A stretch of 56,043 bases of DNA from Burkholderia sp. Bp9142 (GCF_003853415.1 NZ_QTPP01000051.1:1-56043), one strand, 5' to 3'; numbered from the stretch's first letter, positions 37,964 to 46,755 are shown. Numbers and translations are program-made. The notes: generated by a model not told the origin, from the letters alone.

Positions 37964-39001
37964 ATGACCGCAACCGTACTGGTCGCCACGGCCGGGCAAG
38001 GCATCCTGCGCTCGAACGACGACGGCAAGACCTGGCATCGCCTCGGGCTCACCGAGCCGATCGAGTTCGACGGCATCGTGCGCGCGCTCGCGGTGGATTC
38101 CGCGACGCCGTCGCGCGTCTATGCCGGCGCCGATGCCGGGCTATGCATCAGCGAGGATGGCGGCGCGCACTGGTTTCGGCCCGAGAACCTGCTGAACGGG
38201 CAGACGGTCTGGTCCATCGCGATCGATCCGTCGAATCCCGCGGTGCTCTATGCGGGCACCGGCGCCCCGTCGCGCGCCGCGCTGTACAAGTCGAGCGACG
38301 CGGGCCTGACGTGGGAGAGAACGGCGCCCGAGTTCCCCGAGTTTTGCGCGGGCGTCAATCGCCCGCGGCTGCTGACCATCTGCGTGGATCCGGACGACGG
38401 CCGCAACGTCTGGTATGGCGTGGAGGAGGGCGGCGCGTGGCGCAGCCGCGATGCCGGGGCGAGCTGGACGCGCGTGGACGGCCCCGGCACGGCGATCCGC
38501 AACAGCGACATTCATGCGATCGCCGTGCTGTCCGCCACGGCGGAGCGGCCCAAGACGACGGTGCTGCTGACGGTGAACGCGGTGCATGTGAGCGAGGACG
38601 ATGGCCAGACCTGGGACGGCAAGCTGTCGCGCGATCGTTTCGACGGGTTGTACTACACACGCACGGTCGTGCAGTTGCCGAAGCCGGACGGCGACCTGCT
38701 GATGGCGATCGGCGACGGCACGCCGGGCACCCGAAGCCGCATCTATCGCTCGACCGATCGCGGCTACGCGTGGCACGAGACGGATCTGCAGGTGCCGCCG
38801 AATTCCACCTTCTGGGCGTTCGGCGTCCATCCGGCCCGGCCGGAACTCGTCTATGCGGGCACCAAGTACGGGCACCTGTTCTGCTCGCGCGACGGCGGCC
38901 GGAACTGGACCAGGGAATGGCGCGATTTCAGCGAGATCACGGCCGTCGCGTGGACGCCGTTCGAGGCGCCGCTCGTCGCCCACGCGCAGTCCACCCATTG
39001 A
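37964..39001 (+). CDS. Asp-box beta-propeller protein (YCF48/sialidase-like fold), cytoplasmic
   Basis: A 345-residue protein with seven Asp-box (S-x-D-x-G-x-x-W) motifs: SNDDGKTW (17-24), SEDGGAHW, SSDAGLTW, SRDAGASW, SEDDGQTW, STDRGYAW and SRDGGRNW. Seven boxes spread through the whole chain fit a seven-bladed propeller. Relatives include sialidases, YCF48/HCF136 assembly factors and exo-glucanases, mostly exported; no signal peptide is seen here. AAGGAG precedes ATG 37964. Its place in a catabolic operon suggests an enzyme, for example a lactonase-like hydrolase, or a scaffold; this is not shown by the sequence. Confidence 0.78.
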   Translation: MTATVLVATAGQGILRSNDDGKTWHRLGLTEPIEFDGIVRALAVDSATPSRVYAGADAGLCISEDGGAHWFRPENLLNGQTVWSIAIDPSNPAVLYAGTGAPSRAALYKSSDAGLTWERTAPEFPEFCAGVNRPRLLTICVDPDDGRNVWYGVEEGGAWRSRDAGASWTRVDGPGTAIRNSDIHAIAVLSATAERPKTTVLLTVNAVHVSEDDGQTWDGKLSRDRFDGLYYTRTVVQLPKPDGDLLMAIGDGTPGTRSRIYRSTDRGYAWHETDLQVPPNSTFWAFGVHPARPELVYAGTKYGHLFCSRDGGRNWTREWRDFSEITAVAWTPFEAPLVAHAQSTH

Positions 39002-39013
39002 GCGGAGCGAACG

Positions 39014-39529
39014 ATGACACCGTCCGACATCCAGCGACACGCCGAGCACGCGAACGCGAGCGGGCTGCCGCTGCCGACGCCGCGCGTCCAGCGCACCCAC
39101 CTGTCGCTGTTCGTGCGTGACCCGGTGCGCTCGAGCACCTGGTACGCCGAGGTGCTTGGCATGACGGAAACCGCGCGCGGCGAGCAATGGGTGTTCATGT
39201 CCTTCGGCCAGAAGCACCATGACATCGCGCTGATTCGCGCGGCGTCCGACGCGGAGCTCGGCACGATCGGCCTGCAGCACTACGGGCTCGAGATCGCCGG
39301 CGGCCTGACCGAGCTGCGTCGCCTGTACGGCATGCTGATCCGCCGCAACGTGCCGATCGTCAAGATCACCGATCACAAGGTCGGGATCGGCGTGTATTTC
39401 CCGGATCCGGACGGCAACCGCCTCGAATTCTTCTGCGAAACCGTCACGGACGACGAAGAGGGCAAGCGCGTGCTGCACCGGTACAACGCACCGAGCGATC
39501 CCGTGCAGCTCGAGCCGCTGTTCGACTGA
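39014..39529 (+). CDS. VOC-family metalloprotein, possible extradiol dioxygenase
   Basis: A 171-residue vicinal-oxygen-chelate protein. Metal ligands His29 (RTHLSLFV), His89 (LQHYGLEI) and Glu138 (DGNRLEFFCE) form the H-H-E set found in type I extradiol ring-cleaving dioxygenases and in some glyoxalases. It is a single-module protein, shorter than two-module catechol 2,3-dioxygenases (about 290-310). With a flavin hydroxylase and an alpha/beta hydrolase in the same operon, ring cleavage of the hydroxylated product is a reasonable but unproven role. The start is 12 bases after the propeller gene, with GGAG upstream. Confidence 0.8.
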   Translation: MTPSDIQRHAEHANASGLPLPTPRVQRTHLSLFVRDPVRSSTWYAEVLGMTETARGEQWVFMSFGQKHHDIALIRAASDAELGTIGLQHYGLEIAGGLTELRRLYGMLIRRNVPIVKITDHKVGIGVYFPDPDGNRLEFFCETVTDDEEGKRVLHRYNAPSDPVQLEPLFD

Positions 39530-39580
39530 CGCGCCGGTCCTTCATTTCCGCATAACCGAACATTTTATAGAGGATTCCTG

Positions 39581-40186
39581 ATGAGCAAGATCGCCAATTT
39601 CGAAGGCTTTCATATCCGCAAGTGGTACACGCAGATCGAGGATTCGCTCGCGAACGAATCCGGCCAGCTCGCGGATGGCGAGCCGTTGCGCAAGATCGTG
39701 ATCGCCGCGGCCGTTCACAACCCGTATGCGGGGCGCTTCAGCGAAAACCTCGACGACCTCGTGCGCCCGTCGCCCGCGCTCGGCAAGGAGTTCGCGCGGC
39801 GCATCGAGTCGCTGGCCGCGGGCCGCGCGATCGAGAGCTATGGCAAGGCTTGCCTGGTCGGCTCGGCCGGCGAGTACGAACACGGCAACGCGTTCCTGAC
39901 GTCGATCTTCGCGGAGCCGATCCGTGCGGCGCTGGGCGGCGGGAAGTCGTGGGTGCCGTCGAGCGGCAAGCGCGGCCCGGTCAATACGGTGATCGACGTG
40001 CCGCTCGCGCACAAGGATGCGCTCTACGTGCGCTCGCACTACGACACGGTGACGTGCCTGTTCCCCGATGCGCCCAACGACGACGAAGTGCTGGTGATCT
40101 TCGCATTCGCGACGCGCGGCCGCCTGCATGCACGGCTCGGCGGGCTGAAGGCGAGCGAGATCGTCGGTCGCGACGGTCTGGTCTGA
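39581..40186 (+). CDS. Amino acid synthesis family protein (DUF1185)
   Basis: A 201-residue cytoplasmic protein that matches, by remembered family sequence, the poorly understood AA_synth/DUF1185 group: KIVIAAAVHNPYAGRFSENL near residue 45, ALGKEFARRIESL and GKACLVGSAGEYEHGNAFLT near 90, VIDVPLAHKDALYVRSHYD near 145. No known catalytic motif is assigned, but the conserved Glu/His of GEYEHG and the late RSHYD are candidates. AGAGGA precedes ATG 39581. Members often sit in catabolic clusters for aromatic or heterocyclic compounds. The molecular role is unknown. Confidence 0.75.
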   Translation: MSKIANFEGFHIRKWYTQIEDSLANESGQLADGEPLRKIVIAAAVHNPYAGRFSENLDDLVRPSPALGKEFARRIESLAAGRAIESYGKACLVGSAGEYEHGNAFLTSIFAEPIRAALGGGKSWVPSSGKRGPVNTVIDVPLAHKDALYVRSHYDTVTCLFPDAPNDDEVLVIFAFATRGRLHARLGGLKASEIVGRDGLV

Positions 40187-40208
40187 GCGGATGCGGGCCG
40201 GGGAGCAC

Positions 40209-41090
40209 ATGATGAATACGGCATCCGTCAAGGATGGGTGGGTCGACAGCGATGGGCTGCGGCTGCACTACGTGAGCTGGGGGCGCGACGATGCGCCGGC
40301 CGTGGTGATGCTGCACGGCTTGCGCAGTTACGCGCATACGTGGGAGCCCGTCGCCGATGCGCTCGTCGACCGCTACCGGGTCGTCGCGCTCGATCAGCGC
40401 GGACGCGGACGGAGCGACTGGGATCCGCGGCGGGACTATTACGCGGCGGCCTACGTGCGCGATCTCGACGCATTGGTGCGCGCGCTCGGCCTGCAACGAT
40501 TCGTGCTGGTCGGGCATTCGATGGGCGGGGCCAATGCGTTCGTCTACGCAGCGGCGCGACCGGAACGGCTCGCCGGTCTCGTGATCGAGGACATGGGCCC
40601 GGGCGCGTCGGCCGGTTCGCCGGGCTCGGCGCGCATCAAGCGTGAGCTGAAGGAAACGCCGGCCGCGTTCGCGTCGTGGGGCGATGCGCGCGCATTCTGG
40701 CGACGCCAGCGGCCGAACATCACGGAAACCGCGCTCGATTCGCGCATCGCGCACTCGCTGAAAGAGGCCGGGCAAGGGCGGATCGTATGGCGTCACGACG
40801 CCGACGGGATTGCGGCGGCGCGGCTGGCCGCGACGCCGGAGCAACTCGTCCATCTGTGGCCGCCGATCCTCAACCTGCACGTGCCGACGCTGTTGTTGCG
40901 CGGCGGCGATTCGGATTTCCTGTCCGCGGACGTGGCGGCCGAAATGACGGCCGCCAACGCGGGAATCGAGCGGATCGATATTCCCGGTGCGACGCATTAC
41001 GTCCATGACGATCAGCCGGCCGCGTTCAATCATGCATTGCGTACCTGGCTCGATCGTCTGGACGATCCGGCGTGGCGGGCGGGAGTCTGA
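40209..41090 (+). CDS. Alpha/beta hydrolase
   Basis: A 293-residue serine hydrolase. Visible motifs are the oxyanion HG at 36-37 (MLHGLRSYAHTW), the nucleophile elbow GHSMGG with Ser104, and the C-terminal GATHYVHDD with His263 as likely catalytic His. The closest pattern is that of C-C bond hydrolases, lactonases and enol-lactone hydrolases of aromatic catabolism. Two adjacent ATGs (40209, 40212) follow GGGGAG at 40200-40205; either can be used. It ends three bases before the flavin hydroxylase start, so translation is probably coupled. Expected role: hydrolysis of the ring-cleavage product. Confidence 0.83.
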   Translation: MMNTASVKDGWVDSDGLRLHYVSWGRDDAPAVVMLHGLRSYAHTWEPVADALVDRYRVVALDQRGRGRSDWDPRRDYYAAAYVRDLDALVRALGLQRFVLVGHSMGGANAFVYAAARPERLAGLVIEDMGPGASAGSPGSARIKRELKETPAAFASWGDARAFWRRQRPNITETALDSRIAHSLKEAGQGRIVWRHDADGIAAARLAATPEQLVHLWPPILNLHVPTLLLRGGDSDFLSADVAAEMTAANAGIERIDIPGATHYVHDDQPAAFNHALRTWLDRLDDPAWRAGV

Positions 41091-41093
41091 CGA

Positions 41094-42725
41094 ATGAAAA
41101 TGAACCATGCGAACCGGACGTCGGTCGCGATCGTCGGCGCGGGACCGAACGGTGCGGCGATGGCGAACCTGCTCGGCCTCTATGGCGTCGCGACGGTGGT
41201 CATCGAGAAGGCGCCGCAGATCGTCGAGTTTCCGCGCGCGGTCGGCATCGACGACGAGGCGCTGCGGCTGTTCCAGACTGCGGGCCTCGCCGACGAACTG
41301 AGCCGCGACATCATCCAGAACGTGCCGCTGCGCATGTTCAAGGCGAACGGCGAATGCTTCGCCGACATCCGCCCGTCGATGCGCGAGTTCGGCTGGTGGC
41401 GGCGCAACATCTTCATGCAGCAACTGGCCGAGCGAACGCTGCGCGACGGGCTGGCACGCTATCCGCACGTCTCGCTGCGGACCGGCGAGGAAGTGGTCGG
41501 TATCGACCAGGACGACGAAGGCGTCACGCTGCAGGTACGCCGTGCCGACGGGCAGCACTACGCGCTCGAGGCCGACTACGTGGTGGCGGCCGACGGCGGC
41601 CGCAGCCCGATGCGCGAGTGGCTGGGCGTCAAGCTGGCCGGCGCCACCCATCCGATGAAGTGGGTCGTGGTCGACGTGAAGAACGCCGGGCTCGACCAGC
41701 CGTGCACGGCGCTGAACTGCGACCCGCGGCGCCCGAACGTCTGCGTCTATCTGCCGTTCAATTTCCGGCGCTGGGAGTTTCTCGTGTTCCCGCACGAGGA
41801 CGAGGAGGCGATCGCGAAACCGGAATCGATACGCGCGCTGATCGCGCCGTACGTCGACGATGTCGACCGCCTCGAGATCGTACGCGCCCGGACCTACACG
41901 CACCATTCGCGCGTGGCCGAAAGGTTCGTCGTCGGCCGCGTGGCGCTCGTCGGCGATGCGGCGCACCTGACGCCGCCGTGGGTCGGGCAGGGCCTGAATG
42001 CGGGGTTGCGCGACGTGGGCAATCTGGCGTGGAAGCTGGCGGGCGTGGTCAACGGCGCATTGCATCCCGACGTGATCCGCACCTACGAATCGGAGCGGCG
42101 CGATCACGCGAAGGCGATGATCGACCTGGCGGACACGTTCGGCGCGATGCTGATGCCGACCAACCGGCTCGTCGCCTTCCTGCGCGATCGTTTCCTCGGG
42201 CTCGTGCGGTATGCGCCGGGCCTGAAGGACTACATCGTGCAGATGCGTTTCAAGCCGATGCCGAGCTACACGCGGGGCGTCGTGCTGCCGGGGGCGCCGG
42301 ACACCGCGGTCGGCAGGATGATCGCGCAGCCCGACGTCGAGACGGCCGACGGCATGCGCCGCAAGCTCGACGACGTGCTGGGCCCGTGGTTCGCGATCGT
42401 CGGCTGGCAGTGCGATCCGCAGGCATGCCTGAGCGACGACGATCGCGCGTACTGGGCGGCGCTGGGCGCGACATTCGTTCAGGTCAACCGTTCGCGCAGC
42501 GGCACCGGCCGCGCGCGGCGGGTGACCAGTGCTCACGGCAGCACGTGCGTCGAGGACGTCGACAACGCACTGGCTGACTGGTTCGACCGGCATGCCGGCC
42601 CGCTCGTGGTGGTGCGCCCCGATCGCTACGTGGCGGCGCAGACGGATGCGGTGGGGATGGCCCGCGTGACCGCGGCCTTTCAGGCGTTCGCGCCGCGACA
42701 ACGGGAGGAAGCCCATGTTTGTTGA
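41094..42725 (+). CDS. FAD-dependent aromatic hydroxylase, MhpA-like
   Basis: A 543-residue class A flavoprotein monooxygenase. It has the dinucleotide motif GAGPNG (15-20), the second FAD/NAD(P)H motif VVAADGGRSPMREWLG, and GDAAHLTPPWVGQGLNAGLR from Gly287. Length and sequence pattern resemble 3-(3-hydroxyphenyl)propionate hydroxylase (MhpA), with a C-terminal thioredoxin-like part. It would add a hydroxyl group ortho or para to an existing one on an aromatic ring, using NAD(P)H and O2. The true substrate is not known; no mhpB/mhpC/mhpD homologues accompany it. Its end overlaps the next gene by 11 bases. Confidence 0.87.
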   Translation: MKMNHANRTSVAIVGAGPNGAAMANLLGLYGVATVVIEKAPQIVEFPRAVGIDDEALRLFQTAGLADELSRDIIQNVPLRMFKANGECFADIRPSMREFGWWRRNIFMQQLAERTLRDGLARYPHVSLRTGEEVVGIDQDDEGVTLQVRRADGQHYALEADYVVAADGGRSPMREWLGVKLAGATHPMKWVVVDVKNAGLDQPCTALNCDPRRPNVCVYLPFNFRRWEFLVFPHEDEEAIAKPESIRALIAPYVDDVDRLEIVRARTYTHHSRVAERFVVGRVALVGDAAHLTPPWVGQGLNAGLRDVGNLAWKLAGVVNGALHPDVIRTYESERRDHAKAMIDLADTFGAMLMPTNRLVAFLRDRFLGLVRYAPGLKDYIVQMRFKPMPSYTRGVVLPGAPDTAVGRMIAQPDVETADGMRRKLDDVLGPWFAIVGWQCDPQACLSDDDRAYWAALGATFVQVNRSRSGTGRARRVTSAHGSTCVEDVDNALADWFDRHAGPLVVVRPDRYVAAQTDAVGMARVTAAFQAFAPRQREEAHVC

Positions 42726-43047
42726 GCAACGCACCTATACGCTGGTGCCGGGTGGCGTCGCCGAATATCTGCGCCTGTACGCGGAGTGCGGGCGCACGGC
42801 GCAGGAGCAGGCGCTCGGCACGATGGTCGGCTGTTTTGCGACGGAAGTCGGGCCGCTGAACCAGCTCGTCTATCTGTGGGCATTCGATTCGCTGGACGAT
42901 CGCGCCCGGCGTCGCGCCGTGCTGATGGCCGATCCCGCGTTCAGGACGTTTCGCGGCAAGGTCCGGCATCTGCTCGTCAGGCAGGAAAACCAGATTCTCC
43001 GGCAGGAAATCGGCGGCCTGTTGCGTGCGCCGAGCCAGGCCGCGTGA
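42715..43047 (+). CDS. NIPSNAP family protein
   Basis: A 110-residue ferredoxin-like alpha/beta-barrel protein. The N-terminal MFVEQRTYTLVPGGVAEYLR and LVYLWAFDSLDDRARRRAVL match NIPSNAP proteins, small dimeric proteins often found beside oxygenases. GGGAGGA stands just before ATG 42715, inside the hydroxylase gene that it overlaps. A role in handling an unstable intermediate is a guess. Confidence 0.8.
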   Translation: MFVEQRTYTLVPGGVAEYLRLYAECGRTAQEQALGTMVGCFATEVGPLNQLVYLWAFDSLDDRARRRAVLMADPAFRTFRGKVRHLLVRQENQILRQEIGGLLRAPSQAA

Positions 43048-43101
43048 TGCGATCGTCGCGCCGTCCGCGCCCATCGTGCAGTCTCTACCGAGGTACCCGT
43101 C

Positions 43102-44583
43102 TTGATTCCGTATACACCGCTGACTTCGCGCATGACGCCTGACGCGCAACGCGATTACGCTCCGCTCCATCTGTATGTCGATGGCCGGTTCCTGCAGGCC
43201 GACGGCCGGCGCACGCAGCCTGTGCTCGATCCGGGAACCGGCCGCGTGCTCGGCGAACTGCCGCATGCGACACCGGACGATATCGACGCCGCGGTGCACG
43301 CCGCGCATCGCGCGTTCGCGGCGTGGCGGCGCGAGTCGCCGCTCGTGCGCTCGGACATCCTGCGCCGCGCCGCTGCGCTCGTGCGCGAGCGCGCCGCGAC
43401 CATCGGCCGCCACATCACGATGGACCAGGGCAAGCCGCTTCGCGAGGCGATCGCCGAGGTCATGTCGTCCGCCGAACAGCTCGAATGGCATGCGGAGGAG
43501 GGGCGTCGCACCTACGGCCGCGTCGTACCGTCGCGTTCTCCCGACGTCGCGCAGACGGTATTGCGGGAACCGATCGGCGTGTGCGCGGCGTTTTCTCCGT
43601 GGAATTTCCCGTTCAGCCAGGCGATGCACAAGATCGCGGTCGCGCTTGCGTCAGGGTGCACGCTGGTGTTGAAAGGGCCCGAGGAATCGCCGAGCGCGAT
43701 CGTCGCGCTCGCCCGCATCTTTCACGATGCCGGATTGCCCGCGGGCTGCCTGAACATCGTCTGGGGCGTGCCGGGCGACGTGTCGACGCAACTGATCGAG
43801 TCGCCGCTGGTGCGCAAGATTTCGTTCACCGGTTCGGTGCCGGTCGGCAAGCAACTGGCCGCGCTCGCCGCGTCGCACATGAAGCGCATGACCATGGAAC
43901 TGGGCGGGCACGCGCCGGTGCTCGTCTGCGCGGATGCGGACATCGAGCGCGCCGCGACGATGCTGGCGGCGTACAAGTTTCGCAATGCCGGGCAGGTCTG
44001 CGTGTCGCCGACGCGGTTTTTCGTACAACGCCCGGTGTTCGAACGATTCGTCGCCACGTATCTCGACGCGGTTGGCAGGATTCGCGTCGGCCACGGACTG
44101 GAAGAGGGAACCACGATGGGGCCGCTTGCCCACGAGCGACGCGTGTCCGAGATCGGCGCCTTCGTTGCCGACGCAAAGGCGAAAGGGGCGGATATTGCCG
44201 CGGGCGGGACGGTCCTGCCGGGGCCGGGGCACTATTTCGCGCCAACGGTCGTGCTGGGCCCGGCGCGCGACACGCGCCTGATGAACGAAGAGCCGTTCGG
44301 CCCGATCGTGGGAATCGTGCCGTTCGACGCGCTCGACGATGCGCTCGCCGAGGCCAACCGCTTGCCGTTCGGCCTCGCGTCGTATGCGTTCACGGATTCG
44401 GCGCGCAACGCGCACCGGATCGGCCGCTTGCTGGAAGCCGGCATGGTCAACATCAATCACTTCGGGATGGGGCCCGCGGAGATCCCGTTCGGCGGCGTGA
44501 AGGACAGCGGTTTCGGCAGCGAGGGAGGAACGGAGACGTTCGACGGCTACCTGGTCACCAAATTCATCACGCAGATGAATTGA
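43102..44583 (+). CDS. NAD(P)-dependent aldehyde dehydrogenase, succinate-semialdehyde type
   Basis: A 493-residue aldehyde dehydrogenase. The general base Glu266 (MELGGHAP) and catalytic Cys300 (NAGQVCVSPTR) are present, as are SPWNFPFSQ near 165 and FTGSVPVGKQL near 235. The sequence type is that of succinate-semialdehyde/glutarate-semialdehyde dehydrogenases. TTG 43102 is taken as start because GAGG lies eight bases upstream and ATG 43132 has no such site. It closes the operon 54 bases after the NIPSNAP gene. Likely substrate: an aldehyde made by the ThDP enzyme or by ring cleavage (inference). Confidence 0.85.
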   Translation: MIPYTPLTSRMTPDAQRDYAPLHLYVDGRFLQADGRRTQPVLDPGTGRVLGELPHATPDDIDAAVHAAHRAFAAWRRESPLVRSDILRRAAALVRERAATIGRHITMDQGKPLREAIAEVMSSAEQLEWHAEEGRRTYGRVVPSRSPDVAQTVLREPIGVCAAFSPWNFPFSQAMHKIAVALASGCTLVLKGPEESPSAIVALARIFHDAGLPAGCLNIVWGVPGDVSTQLIESPLVRKISFTGSVPVGKQLAALAASHMKRMTMELGGHAPVLVCADADIERAATMLAAYKFRNAGQVCVSPTRFFVQRPVFERFVATYLDAVGRIRVGHGLEEGTTMGPLAHERRVSEIGAFVADAKAKGADIAAGGTVLPGPGHYFAPTVVLGPARDTRLMNEEPFGPIVGIVPFDALDDALAEANRLPFGLASYAFTDSARNAHRIGRLLEAGMVNINHFGMGPAEIPFGGVKDSGFGSEGGTETFDGYLVTKFITQMN

Positions 44584-44637
44584 CGGCGCGCACCTCGACG
44601 ATCACGCGTGGCGCCGCGCGCGATGCCGTGCGAATGC

Positions 44638-45366
44638 TCAGGTGGCTGCGCCGATCCGTGCGGTGGCGTCGATCAGGAGTTTGCCGAGCACATGCTCGTC
44701 GAACAGCGCGAAGTGCTCGGCGCGAAAGACCAGCGACAGGCTGCTGTTGATTTCGCCGCTGCTGGCGGTGCGAATCGGCGCGGCGATGCCGACGAACCCT
44801 TCGTCGAGCTCGCCGCGTGAGATCCAGTATCCCGCGTCGGCGATCTGCTGGCAGACGCGCCAGAACTGCGTCCAGTCGGCCGCGAACGCGCCGAGCTCGG
44901 CGTTGTGCCGTTCGTGCAGGCGTTTCAGGCGCGCGCGCGACATCGCGGCCACGATCACTTTCGACGACGCACCCAGGAACAGCGGCATGATGCGGCCGCG
45001 GCCGAAGCCCAGTTGCAGGTTCTCCGCGCCGGTTTCGTGCATGACGTTGATGATCTGCTCGTCGAACAGCGTCGACACGAGCGCATCGCCGCCGGTGACC
45101 TGAACCAGCTTCTGGATGATGGGTTTTGCGGCGGTGAGCGTCGGGTCCGACTGCCGCATGTTGTAGTCGAGATGGATGATGCGCGGGCCCAGCGTGTAGC
45201 GGCCGTTGCTGCCGACGAGCAGGCCGACGGAGGCCAGTTCCTTCACGTAGCGGTAACACGTGGTTCGCGAAAAACCCATGTGTTCGGCGATCTCTTCGGC
45301 CGTCATCGATGTCGCGGACGAAGAGAAGACGTCGAGGATGGACAGCATTTTGGTGAGGCTCGACAT
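44638..45366 (-). CDS. IclR-family regulator of the catabolic region
   Basis: A 242-residue regulator with the N-terminal winged helix-turn-helix (MLSILDVFSSSATSMTAEEI, then MGFSRTTCYRYVKELASVGL) and the C-terminal effector-binding domain (FDEQIINVMHETGAENLQLG). It is convergent with the operon end and divergent from the porin gene. IclR proteins commonly control aromatic-catabolism operons. It is the best local candidate for binding the AATCCC-N7-GGRATT palindromes, but nothing in the sequence proves this. Confidence 0.87.
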   Translation of the reverse strand: MSSLTKMLSILDVFSSSATSMTAEEIAEHMGFSRTTCYRYVKELASVGLLVGSNGRYTLGPRIIHLDYNMRQSDPTLTAAKPIIQKLVQVTGGDALVSTLFDEQIINVMHETGAENLQLGFGRGRIMPLFLGASSKVIVAAMSRARLKRLHERHNAELGAFAADWTQFWRVCQQIADAGYWISRGELDEGFVGIAAPIRTASSGEINSSLSLVFRAEHFALFDEHVLGKLLIDATARIGAAT

Positions 45367-45677
45367 GACGTGACCCGGGATTCAGACGGCTTGCGGCAAT
45401 GGAACGGGAAGGGCGAATTCGGTTCGGGCTGCCGGGCTGCGGCATGGAATGCGGCACCGGTGGCGACAGGGCCGTAGTCTAACTTAAGTCGCTCAGGCGG
45501 CAACCGGAGCCGCGTGAGCGATTGTGCAAGGAGCAGGCCAGCCTGCGGCACGGGACGGTCTCCGTAAATTGATACGTATTCCTATTTTAATAGACGATGT
45601 CATGCCGGATCAACGCCGCCACCTTGCCGGTCGGTTCATGGGCGCGTTGACCGGAAAAATTTGATGAGGAGAAGCAG
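45367..45677. promoter_or_regulatory. Divergent IclR/porin control region
   Basis: This 311-bp gap has no gene. The A+T-rich part 45560-45600 near the porin gene carries TTGATA (45569-45574), the palindrome ATACGTAT (45572-45579) and CTATT-TT-AATAG (45582-45593); this is probably the porin promoter with a regulator site. A TCCGTAAATT stretch resembles half of the operon palindrome only weakly. Confidence 0.35.
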
Positions 45678-46733
45678 ATGAAAGCGTTGTTCCGGATGGT
45701 GGCATTGTGCGGTTGCGGTGCCGTTGCACCGACGTTCGCACAATCGAGCGTGACGCTCTACGGTACGCTGGACACGGGCGTCACGTATACGAGCGACGTG
45801 GCGTCCGCGCCGCGCGGCGGGCGTCAGCTCGCGTTGCAGGCGGGCGTATCGCGCAACGACGTGTGGGGCCTGACGGGCAGGGAGGATCTCGGCGGTGCCA
45901 ACTTCGCCGTGTTCCGGCTCGAAAGCCAGTTCCAGACGTCGGACGGTACGCTGACCGTGCCGGGCTCCGCGTTCAGTTCGCAAGCATACGTCGGGCTGGG
46001 CGGCGACTGGGGCACCGTGACGCTCGGGCGCCAGTTCGATTTCGTCGGCGATCTCATGCCGGCCTTCGCGGTTGGCGCGAACACGCCGGCCGGCCTGCTC
46101 GCGTGGGGGTTGCCGGCGAATGCATCGGCGGGCGGCGCGCTCGACAACCGCGTGTGGGGCATTCAGGTGAACAACGCCGTGAAGTACGTGAGTCCCGCGT
46201 TCGGCGGTGTGACGTTCGGCGGCATGTGGGGCTTCGGCAACGTGCCCGGCACCGTCGCGCGCAGCAGCGTGCAGAGCGCGATGCTGTCGTACACGCACGG
46301 CGCATTCAGCGCCGCGCTCGCCTATTTCGGCCAGCATGACGTGACCGCCGGCGGCAATCTTCGCAACTTCTCGGGCGGGGCCGGCTACAACTTCGACCGG
46401 TTTCGCGTCTTCGGCATGGTGTCGGACGTGCGGATCAGCGCCGCCGCGCCGCTGCGGGCCACCACCTACGACGCCGGGCTGACCTATGCGGTCACGCCAT
46501 CGTTGCAGCTGGGTGGCGGGTTCCAGTTCCAGCAGCGCGGCGGCGACGTCGGCTCGGCCAATCAGGTCACGCTGAGCGCCGATTATTCGCTGTCGAAGCG
46601 TACCGGCCTGTATGCGGTGTTCGCACGCGGGCACGACAGCGCGTACGGCGCCCAGGTCGAGGCCGCGCTCGGCGGCGCGGCGGCCGGCTCGACGCAGACC
46701 GCGGTTCGCGTCGGGGTGCGGCATCAGTTCTGA
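45678..46733 (+). CDS. Gram-negative trimeric porin (OmpC/Omp32 type)
   Basis: A 351-residue outer-membrane porin. A signal peptide (MVALCGCGAVAPTFAQ) leads to SSVTLYGTLDTGVTY, the standard N-terminus of beta-proteobacterial porins; the middle has the constriction-loop-type pattern (RQFDFVGDL) and the chain ends VRVGVRHQF with C-terminal Phe. AGGAG lies shortly before ATG 45678. It is divergent from the IclR gene and probably admits the operon's substrate or related anions. Confidence 0.88.
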   Translation: MKALFRMVALCGCGAVAPTFAQSSVTLYGTLDTGVTYTSDVASAPRGGRQLALQAGVSRNDVWGLTGREDLGGANFAVFRLESQFQTSDGTLTVPGSAFSSQAYVGLGGDWGTVTLGRQFDFVGDLMPAFAVGANTPAGLLAWGLPANASAGGALDNRVWGIQVNNAVKYVSPAFGGVTFGGMWGFGNVPGTVARSSVQSAMLSYTHGAFSAALAYFGQHDVTAGGNLRNFSGGAGYNFDRFRVFGMVSDVRISAAAPLRATTYDAGLTYAVTPSLQLGGGFQFQQRGGDVGSANQVTLSADYSLSKRTGLYAVFARGHDSAYGAQVEAALGGAAAGSTQTAVRVGVRHQF

Positions 46734-46755
46734 CAGCCCGGAGCGGCACGGGCTG
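46734..46755. terminator. Hairpin between the two convergent porin genes
   Basis: CAGCCCG-(8)-CGGGCTG, perfect 7-bp stem starting at the first base after the stop codon. No T-run. Confidence 0.5.

Noticed and set aside
41094..42725. Naming the hydroxylase mhpA and the operon an mhp operon
   Set aside because: The family match is good, but mhpB, mhpC, mhpD, mhpE and mhpF homologues are not seen, so 3-hydroxyphenylpropionate is not supported as substrate.
39981..42734. Leftward frame of 917 codons opposite the hydrolase and hydroxylase genes
   Set aside because: Antisense shadow; both forward genes show catalytic motifs.
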